A stretch of DNA of 64,000 nucleotides from Hydractinia symbiolongicarpus (lineage: Eukaryota; Cnidaria; Hydrozoa; Anthoathecata; Hydractiniidae). Shown here piece by piece: positions 15,035 to 24,229 of the stretch. The stretch is taken from assembly GCF_029227915.1 (NCBI RefSeq), contig NC_079882.1:24807001-24871000 (forward strand), given 5' to 3'. The notes beneath the pieces are model-generated. The model saw only the letters and a list, made by a program, of their open reading frames with translations. It was not told where the DNA came from and did no database searches. Numbering within the stretch: position 1 is the first letter of the stretch; each line of letters opens with the position of its first letter. The translations under genes and the position numbers were made by a program.

Positions 15035-15408
15035 TTGCACGTCCAAAGATTAGTTGTGCATCCACAGTTTTGTTGTGAATCCGGAAATTCGTTGTGTGTT
15101 CGGAGTTTGTTTTGGGTCCAAAGATTCGTTGTGCATCCAGAGTTTTGTTGTGCGTCAGGAGATTCGTTGTGTATTTGGAGTTTGTTTTGCGTTTAAGGAT
15201 TCTTTTTGCATCCAAGGTTTTGTTGTGCGTCAGGAAATTCGTTGTGCATCCAGAGTTTTGCTGTGAGTCCGAAGAATTGTTGTGTGTCCGGAGTTTCTTT
15301 TGCGTCCGGAGATTCTTTGCGCATCCAGAGTTTTGTTGTGCGTCCAAAAATTAGTCATGCATCCAGAGTTTTGTTCTGCGTCCGGATTCCTTGTGCATCC
15401 AGGGTCTT
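15035..15408. repeat. Degenerate minisatellite, 19-bp unit
   Basis: About 20 copies of an 18-19-bp unit alternating between TTGTGCATCCAGAGTTTTG and TTGTGCGTCCGGAGATTCG forms. Because the period is not a multiple of three and stops are rare, several overlapping frames stay open on both strands. These ORFs (to 133 codons) are by-products of the repeat and not genes. Confidence 0.9.
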
Positions 15409-16051
15409 ACATTTGAAAGTCCTTATTTTCCCGTGAGCTGTCATTTTCTACGACTAACTTCGTCTTTCATGCTTTTCTACGCCTATGCTATTCTGACACG
15501 ACCCGTCAGTATCACATTCCTAGAAGATCTTTGGTGATGAAGTTGATAACATAGGAAATAAAGTAATCGTCACAAACGTTAATTTTTGAGGTGACGAAAA
15601 TTAAGTCAGACACAAATATCGAACGACAAAAAAAATATGTGCGAAGAATAATTTGGCCAGCAGCATTAATGTTTTCAAAAAATTTTACAACTCGTCGAAT
15701 GTTTTGTCGATTTTTAAGCGGTGTGAAAATTTAGGGTAGGTGAGCAAAAGTTAGGGTTGACAAAAAAACAGGACGGTAGAGTTTGGGCTGATAAAATACC
15801 CCCTCCATGTTTTATTATATCTTCTAAAGGTTTAAAATTAGATGAATTTTCGTCATTTTTAGTTAGCTTTAGTCAAAAAGTGTTTTAATGACATCAAAGC
15901 TGTTGCCACGGTATCTCATGGGTTAAGAAATGGTCAAGGGATATACCTAAGTTAGCGTACAAGATACTCTCTGCATACTATTATTTCACACCCAAGATAT
16001 CAACATAGAAATGAATGATTCTACTAAGATATTAATTTTGTAACAGGTAAA

Positions 16052-16345
16052 GCCTGGTTTACATCTATGAAGCAAACGCAAAAGCAAGCGAAGTAAGCTG
16101 CGCATGCGCACTAAAGTGAAGTTTAAAACGTCTGCTGGGTTATTTGGCATAATATCAAAAAAGGATGCGCGCTTAAAAAAAACCATAAAGCAAGTATGCA
16201 ACAAGAGAAAAAATAAAGCAGCAGATGAAGCAAATATAAAAGAAAAAATCGATATTCTTGTTTCAACGCATGCTTCACGAGTGTTCACATAGGGTTTGTG
16301 TCTGCTTCTTTTTCTTCCGCGTCTGTTTCATAGGTGTGAACAGGC
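16052..16345. mobile_element. MITE-like element with imperfect terminal inverted repeats
   Basis: The left end GCCTGGTTTACATCTATGAA and the right end (read inverted) GCCTGTTCACACCTATGAAA pair over about 27 bp with mismatches. The element is about 294 bp with no transposase. A 62-codon open frame inside (16,104-16,289) has no recognisable domain. No clear target-site duplication was found. Confidence 0.5.
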
Positions 16346-16918
16346 ACAAACAAAATCTACCTTTCAAATCATTTATTTACTTCATTGTATGTATTGCACT
16401 TCCTCGAATTATTTAGAATTTGTTGTGAATGCTCTTGCAAAGTGAGGTGGGACCCTTATATTTCTTTTAAAACAATATACTTTGATTATCCACCAAACAA
16501 CAACTCGCTCTTTTGAATTATTCAAATCTAATGTTGAAAAGAATTAAGTTTTATTTAAAATTATTGTTTTTGGTTACCGACGAATTTGTACTCTTTTACA
16601 TGGATTGTATAATTTGGATAGCGTTTATTCCTTGTGTCTATTGATGGTCCGCCAAATTTATAATTCACTGTTTTTTAATTTGGATTTACCTCTTATTCGA
16701 CGTAGAAATTTATTGTGCTTTGTAATACTCACTTTTCAACAGGGCGGGAAAATACCTGTGTTTTTTGTTTCCGGTGATTAAAAATTAATCCTTACACTAC
16801 GATGCAATTTTTCGAAAAACTTGAAATATTCATGGTTTTTCACCGACAATCCTTTGTTTTTAACCCTTGCCACCTGCTACTTCAACTCTGGTAAACTTTA
16901 GTACTGCCTGATAGTGAT

Positions 16919-17220
16919 TTTAAATAGTCTCTTTAATAATAGCCGTATTTTGTCTGTCTCTACGCGGACCCCCTGCTGTGTTAGAAAATCGTGCTACGGA
17001 AACACGAATGTAAAACGCGATAAATTTTTTTCCACTTTGTTGCGACGGATAAATTTAAAGGACGGGCAAACCCGTGGAGTTATCCACAGGCCACCAACTA
17101 GTCTCTTTAATAATAGCCGTATTCCATCTGTCTGTTCGTGCGTCTATTTGTCGGAAACACGAAATGCGATATATAAAGGACGGGCGACCCCGTGGATTTT
17201 TCCATGGGTTCAATCGAGTC
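16919..17220. repeat. Two tandem copies of dispersed repeat family B
   Basis: Two head-to-tail copies, each starting near AGTCTCTTTAATAATAGCCG (about 16,925 and 17,100). Each ends with an AAAGGACGGGCRAMCCCGTGG-like block (17,057 and 17,173). Between them sits the GTGCTACGGAAACACGAA block. The short ORFs across it on both strands are not supported as genes. Confidence 0.7.
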
Positions 17221-17688
17221 AAATAATTTGAGTCAGTAAGAGAAAAGTCACTGTGTCTCACTGATAATCCCCAACGATGAATGCTGGTAAGGAGTATGAG
17301 ACTTTTTATTACAAAACATCCACACAAGAGGGCAATAGTTAAATTGCGACAAATTATATGAATTGAATAAGCGAGTGACTTGTAGCGAAATAAAAAAAAC
17401 TACATATATGCGCAAAAGCTTTTGTTTTTTGTGAAACATTCTTGCACACTTTTCACATGCAACTTAAAACGTAACTTTGAGCCTTTATAAATCCCTAAAA
17501 GTTTAAAACTATTAGAATTCAGAATAGCGAGCTTAAGAAAATCTCGACAGAGTTATCTAGGACGGCGTTTGTCTGACTTTTCCTTTAGTGCGCATGCTCT
17601 TCTCCGAGGAAACCCCAAATTAGCTCCGTCGTTTCAATACCAAAGACTTTATTTTGTTGATTTCGCGTTGTGGCAAGAACTTCAAAAA

Positions 17689-17952
17689 ATGGCTGAAGAA
17701 AATAGTGGAAAAGGAGCGTGAGTAACTTCAATTTTTCAAATAAATTCACAAATAATTTTATTTGCAAATAATTTATGGACAACTATTTTTCAGTGTTGAG
17801 ATAGAGATTGGCAAACTATCACTTTTTTTAAATCTAATATTTTTGAAGTTTTTTTAAATTTAGCAGCCCTATGATCTGGAACAACGAGAAAGATGTAGTT
17901 TTATGCAGAGAAATCTTAGTTAAAGAGCCCTATATATTCAAGTTAACAGGAT
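17689..17952 (+). pseudogene. Truncated Myb/SANT-like gene, exons 1-2
   Basis: The first ATG (17,689) sits in an AAAAAATGG context and opens a 29-bp exon ending in GC|GTGAGT. A pyrimidine-poor but plausible intron follows. The acceptor is a TTTAGCAG tandem (NAGNAG) site, and either AG keeps the frame. Exon 2 encodes MIWNNEKDVVLCREILVKEP, the start of a Myb/SANT-like domain that I recall as a large expanded family in cnidarians. The domain stops after about 28 residues, exactly where Polinton coding sequence begins (about 17,950), so the gene appears broken by that junction. A possible remainder of the domain lies at 25,390-25,494. Identification rests on the one motif block and is moderate. 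Confidence 0.5.
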
Positions 17953-18150
17953 GATCAAGAACCTGCGGTAGGTTCTAGCAAGTCAACGGATGTATACCTT
18001 TATGGAGTAGGGACTTTTACTGTGCTTGCCATAGGCGTCTGGTATATGTTTAGTAGGGGTAAAAATGAATCTCAAAACCCCACACCAGAGCCTCATCAGG
18101 GGAAACAAGGCAAAACTCAGCCTCAGATCGATATTTTCAAAATGCAGTAA
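17950..18150 (+). pseudogene. Polinton small membrane protein, 5'-truncated
   Basis: An open frame with no start codon runs from the host junction to TAA at 18,148-18,150. It encodes one hydrophobic segment (about VYLYGVGTFTVLAIGVWYMF) followed by a polar, Pro/Gln-rich tail. Small single-span proteins of this type occur in Polintons, but I cannot name a function. The missing start marks the left break of the element. Confidence 0.5.
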
Positions 18151-18156
18151 TAATAA

Positions 18157-18385
18157 ATGACCACAAGCAACGTAACACCGAAGGAATAGGAGATTTTGGA
18201 TATGTTGTACGAGAAAATCGTGGACCTTGGTTTCAAAATTTTTGGGTATAACAACGCCATCTACAAAAATGGACACTAACATCGTCCTTAAGATGATGGC
18301 CTATTTTGCAGCAGGCCAGGCGAGTCGTGAAATGGCCGTCAAAAAGGGGTGGTTACCTGCAAGTATCGTGCCGAAGCCTAAATAG
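18157..18385 (+). pseudogene. Polinton small hydrophobic protein, frameshifted
   Basis: Begins at ATG 18,157, seven bases after the previous stop. An in-frame stop comes after ten codons, and the readable protein then changes frame near 18,260. The last stretch (KMMAYFAAGQASREMAVKKG and following) ends at TAG 18,383-18,385. It resembles short membrane-associated Polinton ORFs that I recall, with no known function. Confidence 0.4.
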
Positions 18386-18434
18386 AGTGTCCAGTTAAAA
18401 CTCGTGTTTGTCCCAAGGATAAAAACGAGTCAAT

Positions 18435-19091
18435 ATGGAAAAGAGCTGCTCGAGATGCAAGCACTATCTTTTTTTAGACAATTTTAGGATCAAAGGAAAT
18501 GGTCAACCGACAAAAATGTGCATCAAATGCCTCGATGCCAGCAATGCGTCGGGTGAACGTAATAGATGCCCCCATGAAAGGGTGAGGGATTTCTGCAAGG
18601 CCTGCAAAGGCAACCAGATTTGCCCTCATTAAAGGAGGATGTATCAATGTAAAGAGTGTAAGGGCAGTCAGATTTGCAAACATGAAAGGATGAGGGCCTT
18701 TTGCAAAGATTGTAAAGGAAATCAGATTTGCAAGCATGAAAAACGAAGACGCCAATGCCCCATATGCGATCACGCCGGGTACTTTCATAAACTAATTCTA
18801 GCGAGGATTCGTAATGCCCTACATTATGATACAGAGATAGCATCCCAGGAATATCTGGGATGTGATATTATAACATTCATGAAGCAAGGTGGGATGAATT
18901 GGTGGAATAGAGGGCAGTGGGAGTTTGATCACAAGGTGCCGCTAAAGTATAGGGAGAACGGGGTATACCCTAGCGAAGGGGTGCAAATTGCAAGACTGCA
19001 CCACACCAAAAGGCAACCGATACATCACGGAATTGATCGTCCGATAATACTTCTATTTACCCTTGGGTGTACACCCTATGCAATGCCTTAG
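18435..19091 (+). pseudogene. Zinc-repeat HNH-endonuclease-like protein
   Basis: Starts at ATG 18,435. The N-terminus has a CxxC...CxxC zinc ribbon (residues 5-34). Three or four short repeats of the form ICxHExxRxFCKxCKGxQ follow, then a CPICDH knuckle. The C-terminal part has WEFDHKVPLKY, the core of an HNH-type nuclease (H of the DH pair visible), and a RLHHTKRQP tail. One in-frame TAA at 18,630-18,632 falls where the repeat pattern predicts a charged residue, so it is a nonsense mutation in an otherwise open 218-codon frame. The frame past residue about 200 no longer looks native. It overlaps the next gene tail to tail. Nuclease activity is inferred from the motif only. Confidence 0.6.
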
Positions 19092-19413
19092 CAACCTTGG
19101 CAAGCGTTGGGGACTTCCATGTTTCCTGATTATTGAAAGGTGTCTTGTAGTGTACATGCAACTCGAAATTCTCCCAGGTATAACCCTCGGAGAACTGGGC
19201 CTGAATATGATCCTGCAGCATAATTATCAACCCATGTAGGGGCTGCATATAGGTGCGGCGCTTGCCCTTTGACAGCCTCTTTTTATCGAGGCAGGGAATG
19301 CATGTACTTGTAGTTTCATCATTGCTCTTGGTTTTGAACTGGTTCAGGGAGAGAGATTTTGAACACTTGGAACACTTTTTAGCCTCCTCAATATTTCTAT
19401 ACCTTGTTGACAT
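19057..19413 (-). CDS. Zinc-ribbon HNH-like protein, second copy
   Basis: An open 118-codon frame starting at the CAT complement of 19,411-19,413. Residues 14-42 form a zinc ribbon (CSKCSKSLSLNQF... CIPCLD) closely matching the N-terminus of the convergent gene at 18,435. The C-terminal part (YTWENFELHVHYKTPFNN ... LHR) is alignable to the HNH region of such proteins, but the catalytic DH pair is not evident, so it may be decayed or non-catalytic. Its 3' end overlaps the preceding + strand gene by 35 bp. Its start codon overlaps the start of the ATPase gene on the other strand. It is one of the few uninterrupted frames in the fragment. Confidence 0.55.
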   Translation of the reverse strand: MSTRYRNIEEAKKCSKCSKSLSLNQFKTKSNDETTSTCIPCLDKKRLSKGKRRTYMQPLHGLIIMLQDHIQAQFSEGYTWENFELHVHYKTPFNNQETWKSPTLAKVAKALHRVYTQG

Positions 19414-20180
19414 GCAACACTATACCCCGTACGTCAAACTCATCGGAGAGAGCCCGGAAAAGGCATTACTAGTCAAAAGGTACCCCAAGGTACTGCGATG
19501 TCTACAGGGTAAATTAATATATCCCCCATTACCCCTAGAATATCAGACCCAAAATACCAAGCTATGCCCTGCCTGTCGGGAATCTTTGGTAAACAATCAT
19601 GGAGGTGTATGGATTTGCTTCCGCATGTGCAGTTTTGTACCCAAAACTTCACGACAGGACGTGGTCGTACTATTGAATAAAATGTTGGATGTCGTGAGAA
19701 ATCCGCATACGGCAATCTTTACAGGACCTACAAGTTGTGGCAAGGCGCAACGTGTTTTAAACCTCCTCGAGAATGAAAAGCACTATCACAATATCATCAT
19801 CCTGTGCCCGACTATACGGTGGAATACAGCCTAATTAGAGAGGGATTTGCTTTGGAAAGACCCTTACGTGTTCCTGATTGACTCCAGAAATGAGCTGCTT
19901 GAGCCTCGATAAGCGTCGGCAATCCCTACTTGAATTGGCTATTTCGGGTAGGCATTGCAGGCACAGCTTGTGGCTACTCACACAGTCGTATACTGCCCTG
20001 CCCAAGAACCTATGGAGGCAGAAGAAGGCATTGTTTTTGTAGTACCCTAATGAACGCAGCGACATGAGGCTAATCGACGAAGAGACGAATTTGATCTCCG
20101 ACTAGTCGGATGTCAAGGGCGAGCTGAAAAAATCCAAGCACACCCTAAAACACCCTAGGACTTGGAAGATTCTCGGATGA
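19412..20180 (+). pseudogene. Polinton FtsK/HerA-type genome-packaging ATPase
   Basis: The start is taken at ATG 19,412 because the sequence upstream in frame does not resemble the family. An N-terminal zinc-like CPAC...C region is followed by the Walker A block TAIFTGPTSCGKA and then IIILCPTIRW. The threonine/serine after the Walker lysine is replaced by alanine in this copy, which would weaken nucleotide binding. A stop at 19,832 ends the open frame. Family sequence continues in other frames, with DKRRQSLLELAISGRH and SLWLLTQSYTALPKN (sensor-like) between about 19,890 and 20,020, and recognisable sequence ends near 20,170. The family pumps viral or Polinton DNA into capsids. This copy has several frameshifts and is dead. 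Confidence 0.8.
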
Positions 20181-20221
20181 CCACAGTAAAATCCCCTGGC
20201 TTACGATGATATATTAGAAAG

Positions 20222-20857
20222 ATGTCGTCGCAAGTTATGTTCAACGCAGAAGCCATAGACACCCTGGCCAACAACCAGGATCAACCTATGTTTAAACGCG
20301 CTGATTTAGGACGTGTCCTGGGTATCAAAAAGTATCACTAAAAGGAGACTAAAATAGGTATGACACTTTTGTGACATTAGACGACGCATTAGAGATTGTT
20401 CGTTGTTCTCGAAAACCAAAGGCTGTCAAAATTGAGGATAGGGACAACCAACTCCTGGCACTCGGGGATGAGCTCGAGGATAGGGATGAAAAACGTAGTG
20501 CCCTTAAACAAGACAACTCGGAACTACGGCATAGGTATGTTCCACACCCATATCAATATTATACCGGGCTAGGTGTGGTTGATAAAAACGATTCTCACGA
20601 GCATGGAAAAAAGGTATACATAAGCACTATATGATCCGATGCCAGCGTAGGCAACTCGGTGCAAGGATAAGCACGTTAGGGGAGATGTACCCCAAGATGA
20701 CTGTAAGGAAACCGGAATGCAACGACCCCAATGCCGTACATGCCTGGTGCCGATTCAGAGACAATACCCTAGGCACCGAGAATTGTGTTACCTAAATCAC
20801 TTCACGTTACCCAACGGTGATACACGGGATCTATTCGAGGGAGGTGAGCTCCTCTGA
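20222..20857 (+). pseudogene. MSV199/KilA-N-like DNA-binding protein
   Basis: Starts at ATG 20,222 and is interrupted by a stop at 20,339-20,341 after MFKRADLGRVLGIKKYH, which resembles the N-terminal DNA-binding domain of MSV199/BRO/KilA-N proteins. A second open block (20,371-20,634) carries a charged helical linker with repeated IEDRDNQLLALGDE-type residues. The C-terminal block (about 20,640-20,857) contains PNAVHAWCRFRDNT-type sequence in shifting frames. Such proteins are common in large DNA viruses and Polinton-like elements, but their role is poorly known. The 3' end overlaps the integrase 3' end on the opposite strand by about 27 bp. Assignment is from memory of the family. Confidence 0.5.
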
Positions 20858-21758
20858 CACAAAGCTTCGATCGGAACCGTCTTTTAAGTAGTAAAGTGTA
20901 CGACTACCCGCTACTATACGGTCCAGACTGTAAGTGTGTTTGCTCCAAAAGGCGTCGGTTGCGCGTCTTTTCGAGTCACCGTGCTCCTCTCCGGGTTGCA
21001 GCAGATACAAGCTGTCCTTGGGTAGGGGTTTCTCTTCGGGATATTCTTCACTTTTTGCGAGTGGTATCTCATCCAGCCTGATCGCCTTGTTGAATTGATC
21101 ATAGTAGTCTTGGTAATATTGAGATTATTCACGATAGCGTACAGGTGCTTGAGCCAAATGGTACTAGGCTCCCCGGAGACTAGCTCTTGCGCATCCTGAG
21201 GCTTGAATAGCCTTTCAGCAAGTACCTTTTTGTAGGACTCTACAAAGGCCGTAGATGTATGGTGATATTTGGTAGTATCCCGCTTGATTTTAACCCCCGT
21301 TGCCTTCTAGCAGCTTCGTTACATCCAATTTGAATTCGCTACCGTTATCACATTGAAAGTTTTTGGAGCAGCGTAAAGGCCCTGCTTTGTATATATCCTT
21401 GATCATGCCCGCAACCTCTCTGGCTTTCTTGGAGCGCAACGGCCTTGCTACTTTGTAACGTGAGGCCACGTCAATGCCCGTCAGGATATACTTGTACGTA
21501 TTGCCATACAACCAATCATAGGACATGTACAGTAAATCAAACTGATGCATCTCATTGGGTGTTGTAATGGTAAAATGGGGGTAGTCTATACGCTTCTGAC
21601 CCTTGATATGCCTGAGCCACGGGAGTTGCCTACTCAACCAATGAGTTACCAGCTTTTTGGAGAGACCAAGTAATTTAATAGCCTTGCAACCGGTCCACAG
21701 ATGTTCTGGAGTATAAGTAAATGTGGCTTAATTTCTCCGCCTCTTCCTCGGCCTTCAT
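20831..21758 (-). pseudogene. Polinton retroviral-type (RVE) integrase
   Basis: Start at the ATG complement of 21,756-21,758 (MKAEEEAEKLS). An N-terminal helical region (about 21,640-21,705) is followed by the RNase H core. That core has the first catalytic Asp in HQFDLLYM, the second in FQCDNGSEF, and a Glu in TAFVES in the frame downstream of the break near 21,290. The spacing of the last two is 35 residues, the DD35E pattern of retroviral integrases. A C-terminal part (YLLQPGEE ... FVSEELTSLE, about 20,831-21,080) looks like the SH3/chromo-like tail of Polinton integrases. I see single-base frameshifts near 21,705, 21,293 and 21,090, so all three catalytic residues survive but no single frame encodes the protein. 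The role is insertion of element DNA into the genome. Confidence 0.85.
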
Positions 21759-22112
21759 TCTTGCATTCAATGTGGTAATAGACATGAAATTTGAAGATTG
21801 AATTGACAAGGGTACGGAACCCGTCATGTGCTTGGTAGATATGCCTAATGCCGTCGTTGCACAATGGGTAGCAAAATTAACCTGGATATTCCAGTTGTCC
21901 AAGGCTTGTCCTGTCCAGCCCATTCTGACGGACTAATTTAGCAGATTAGTTGGGATTTTTATGGAATACCTGGTAAACTCGGGGAAGGCTACCTCAATAT
22001 GCGAGTCTGTACTCACGCACAGGCCCTGATGCTTAAGATTTGTAACACTAAGTGCCCCTTCTCCTCTGTTACTTTTGTACTTTGCCTTAGGGTTGTATGA
22101 GTATATATTCAT
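21759..22112 (-). pseudogene. Conserved Polinton ORF X (virion-type?), fragment
   Basis: The start is likely at the ATG complement of 22,110-22,112 (MNIYSYNP), because further upstream the frame is antisense to the next gene. About 60 codons in, a TAG at 21,930-21,932 interrupts an otherwise continuous frame. After it comes MGWTGQALDNWNIQVNFATH, a block I recall from cnidarian Polinton proteins of unknown function. The C-terminal part is lost at the join to the integrase gene near 21,760. Only the N-terminal part of the family seems present. A capsid-associated role is a guess from context. Confidence 0.45.
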
Positions 22113-22178
22113 CTTTGTTTTAAAAGAAAGATGAAGCAACTGTATATCAGTGATATCACACTCGCATATTAGGCCCGC

Positions 22179-22757
22179 ATGGCTGAACCTGTATAGTAAG
22201 AACGACTTCACCATTCGCAAGGTGGGGCCTGACCAGAGTCTGACTCGATCGAGATTATGAATGGTTTGTACAGTATAGAGGATATCGCGACTATTGTCAA
22301 CAGCCAGGCAGAGGACAAGATCAAGCTTTTTGATTTAAAAAATGGACTCTCTAGACTTCGTGTCAGTGACGGGTATACGGTGATTATTAACAGACCCCTG
22401 CAAGAGCTGTTGGGCCTACCCTACGATCCTGCAAAAAAGTATTATATGAAGGGTGACCACGATGCATACTACAGAACCGATGTTTAATATAGATTTAATA
22501 TAGAGACTCGTTTGTCCGCAGTTGGATGAGGACGACTTCCTGCTTGACGGCAAAAAGTCTAAAATTCTGGCCCTGCTTTCCGCCAAGGAATTGAATGCTT
22601 GGGGGACATGTTAACCTGGAGTTTTGATACCCCTGTTTACCTTCCACTGAAGGGCTCTACGGACCGTCTAGAGTTCATGCTAACAGTTTTTCATGTCTAC
22701 CACCATGAAAAGAACGTTTTGTTCACCGGCCTTACGATGCATTTGCTAATAGAATAA
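22179..22757 (+). pseudogene. Conserved Polinton ORF Y, unknown function
   Basis: Native-looking sequence begins at ATG 22,179 and changes frame twice before 22,260. From there an open block (MNGLYSIEDIATIVNSQAED and on to 22,487) is clean. After a stop, further family-like blocks (LDEDDFLLDG; SFDTPVYLPLKGSTDRLEF) appear in other frames up to TAA at 22,755-22,757. The next gene starts two bases later, as expected for a compact element. The gene diverges from ORF X across about 66 bp, which should hold both promoters. I recall similar proteins only as conserved Polinton ORFs and assign no function. Confidence 0.5.
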
Positions 22758-22759
22758 AT

Positions 22760-23382
22760 ATGAGCGATATCAGCAAACTGTATCCGAGTTTGCCGAGTGA
22801 CCTGTACAAAGCGCCGATATACAGGAGGAAGGTCAGGTCTTTAGGCTTAAAAAGATCGGAGAAATAGAGCAGTATCTGCAAAATGAAATCAAGGAGCGGA
22901 ACAGGCTTGCAAAGAAGTTTAAAATGCATAACACATGGGTACGCTTCTGCGATCATGGTTTGCTTGGCATTAGCGTCATTACGTCGGGGCTTGGCATAGG
23001 AACCATGGCCTCGGGTATGACAGTTCCTTTGGCCATTGCCATTGGGGGGCTCGCGATTGCAGCTGGTATAAGCCAAGCCGGTCTCCAATACGCTTCGAAA
23101 AGGCTCCGTGTCAAGTCCAAGAAACATGGATGTATAAGGCTACTCGCAGAAGCGAAATTGAACTCTATTGTTGATCTCATATCAAAAGCCATTGAGAAAG
23201 GAATCATCAGCGACTACGAGTTTACTCTCATTACGCAGTAGCATAAAAAGTATATGTTATTGAAGGAACAGATGCGACAACGTTTTAACCGTATTGTGAA
23301 TGCCATAAACGAACAAGAGCGTGCCCAGCTTATAGCGAAGGGCCGGGATGAAGGGAGGAAAGACATTTTAAAAAACGTTTGA
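22760..23382 (+). pseudogene. Polinton ORF Z: coiled-coil and glycine-rich hydrophobic protein
   Basis: ATG at 22,760, TGA at 23,380-23,382. The N-terminal 25 codons (MSDISKLYPSLPSDLYKAPI) are followed by a frameshift near 22,830. A charged helix (KKIGEIEQYLQNEIKERNRL) comes next, then two glycine-rich hydrophobic segments (about 22,965-23,085). The C-terminus is a charged helical tail with AEAKLNSIVDLISKAIEKG. A second in-frame stop lies at 23,239-23,241. The hydrophobic pair suggests a membrane-active or minor-capsid-type protein, comparable to conserved Polinton ORFs I recall, but that is inference. Confidence 0.55.
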
Positions 23383-23469
23383 CCTGCGCAGTATGTAAGC
23401 GGTACCTAGAGTCTCCGCCTGAGTATAGACCTTAATATGGTATATTTGGTATATATAAATATGTGGTTT

Positions 23470-23945
23470 TTAATCCTCACTCAGCAACCATTCTTGTTTG
23501 AAGTCCTTATACCGGCATTCCGTGATATGTACCTGAGGGCAGTAGTTTTTATCTTGCACATACACCGATGAAATAGCCAAGATGGCACTGCCTTGGCAGG
23601 GTTCATCGTAGGGTACCGGCATACCGTGGAATTTGGTTGTAAATCGCGTCCTTGTAGTATTAAAGCTTGGCGTTCACATAACGGTCCTTTTTCACAGGTT
23701 CTGTCGTCAATTGGTCGGAAATCAACTCCTCAATCCTGGACCAGATTTGACAATACTTTGCAACCCAATCAGGGTACTCTTCAAAATCAAGACTCATCGC
23801 CGGTACGGCATTGGCGTTGTACCGGCTTTTACCGGATTTTTGGTGTTTTTACCCCGAGTGCTACCACAAGGTCCCGTGCATGGTAGCCTATAATGTACCG
23901 TTGATCTTTACCCCTGTTAGCAGGAATGGGATCCGACACCGTCAT
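23470..23945 (-). pseudogene. Conserved Polinton protein, three broken segments
   Basis: On the minus strand, three short open blocks line up in order. The first is MTVSDPIPANRGKDQRYIIG (from 23,945). The second is MSLDFEEYPDWVAKYCQIWS (from about 23,800). The third, ending in LLSED at TAA 23,470-23,472, contains GSAILAISSVYVQDKNYCPQ. Each block begins with an internal Met but together they read like one protein of about 160-200 residues, broken by two frameshifts and one nonsense codon. Upstream of 23,945 the frame stays open for about 20 more residues. I recall a similar small conserved Polinton protein. A nucleic-acid-binding role is only a guess. Confidence 0.45.
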
Positions 23946-24145
23946 GTAGTCCACATTGATATCAACGATATCCGTGAAGGTAGCAGCAAATGAGTAGAAT
24001 AATAGGTTTTACAAGCTCATTCTCAAATCGTAGCACCTTGTTTATTATGTATTTCGAACGACTGCAGAGAATTGCATGTCATTGTACATACGCAGCCGCC
24101 CCCATTATATATGGTATATTCATGGTAGCAGTACCAGCATAACAT

Positions 24146-24229
24146 TTAACCGCTTACCACAAACCTACGTCCGCAGGTGCACCTGTCGTATGCATCCAAC
24201 ATATGTTCACACTCGTTACAATGCTCCAT
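24146..24229 (-). CDS. Tiny cysteine-rich (zinc-ribbon-like) ORF, 27 aa
   Basis: Starts with MEHCNECEH and continues to DRCTCGRRF, giving a CxxC followed ten residues later by a CxC. The ATG (24,227-24,229) overlaps the end of the upstream ORF (stop at 24,216), as in translationally coupled or very compact genes. It is intact but too short to prove. It could be the last exon-like remnant of the upstream gene in a shifted frame. Confidence 0.35.
   Translation of the reverse strand: MEHCNECEHMLDAYDRCTCGRRFVVSG

Noticed and set aside
15003-15436. Four overlapping ORFs of 70-133 codons on both strands with repeated DAQQNSG/CASRVLLCV-type residues
   Set aside because: They are translations of the 19-bp minisatellite. 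Its period keeps several frames open without any coding constraint.
19253-19411. Longer start for the packaging ATPase at 19,253
   Set aside because: The extra residues are antisense to the zinc/HNH gene and do not resemble the family. Met at 19,412 does.
22113-22220. Extension of the minus-strand Polinton ORF X upstream to an ATG at 22,220
   Set aside because: This part is antisense to the N-terminal coding of ORF Y. The internal Met at 22,112 fits the gene order better.
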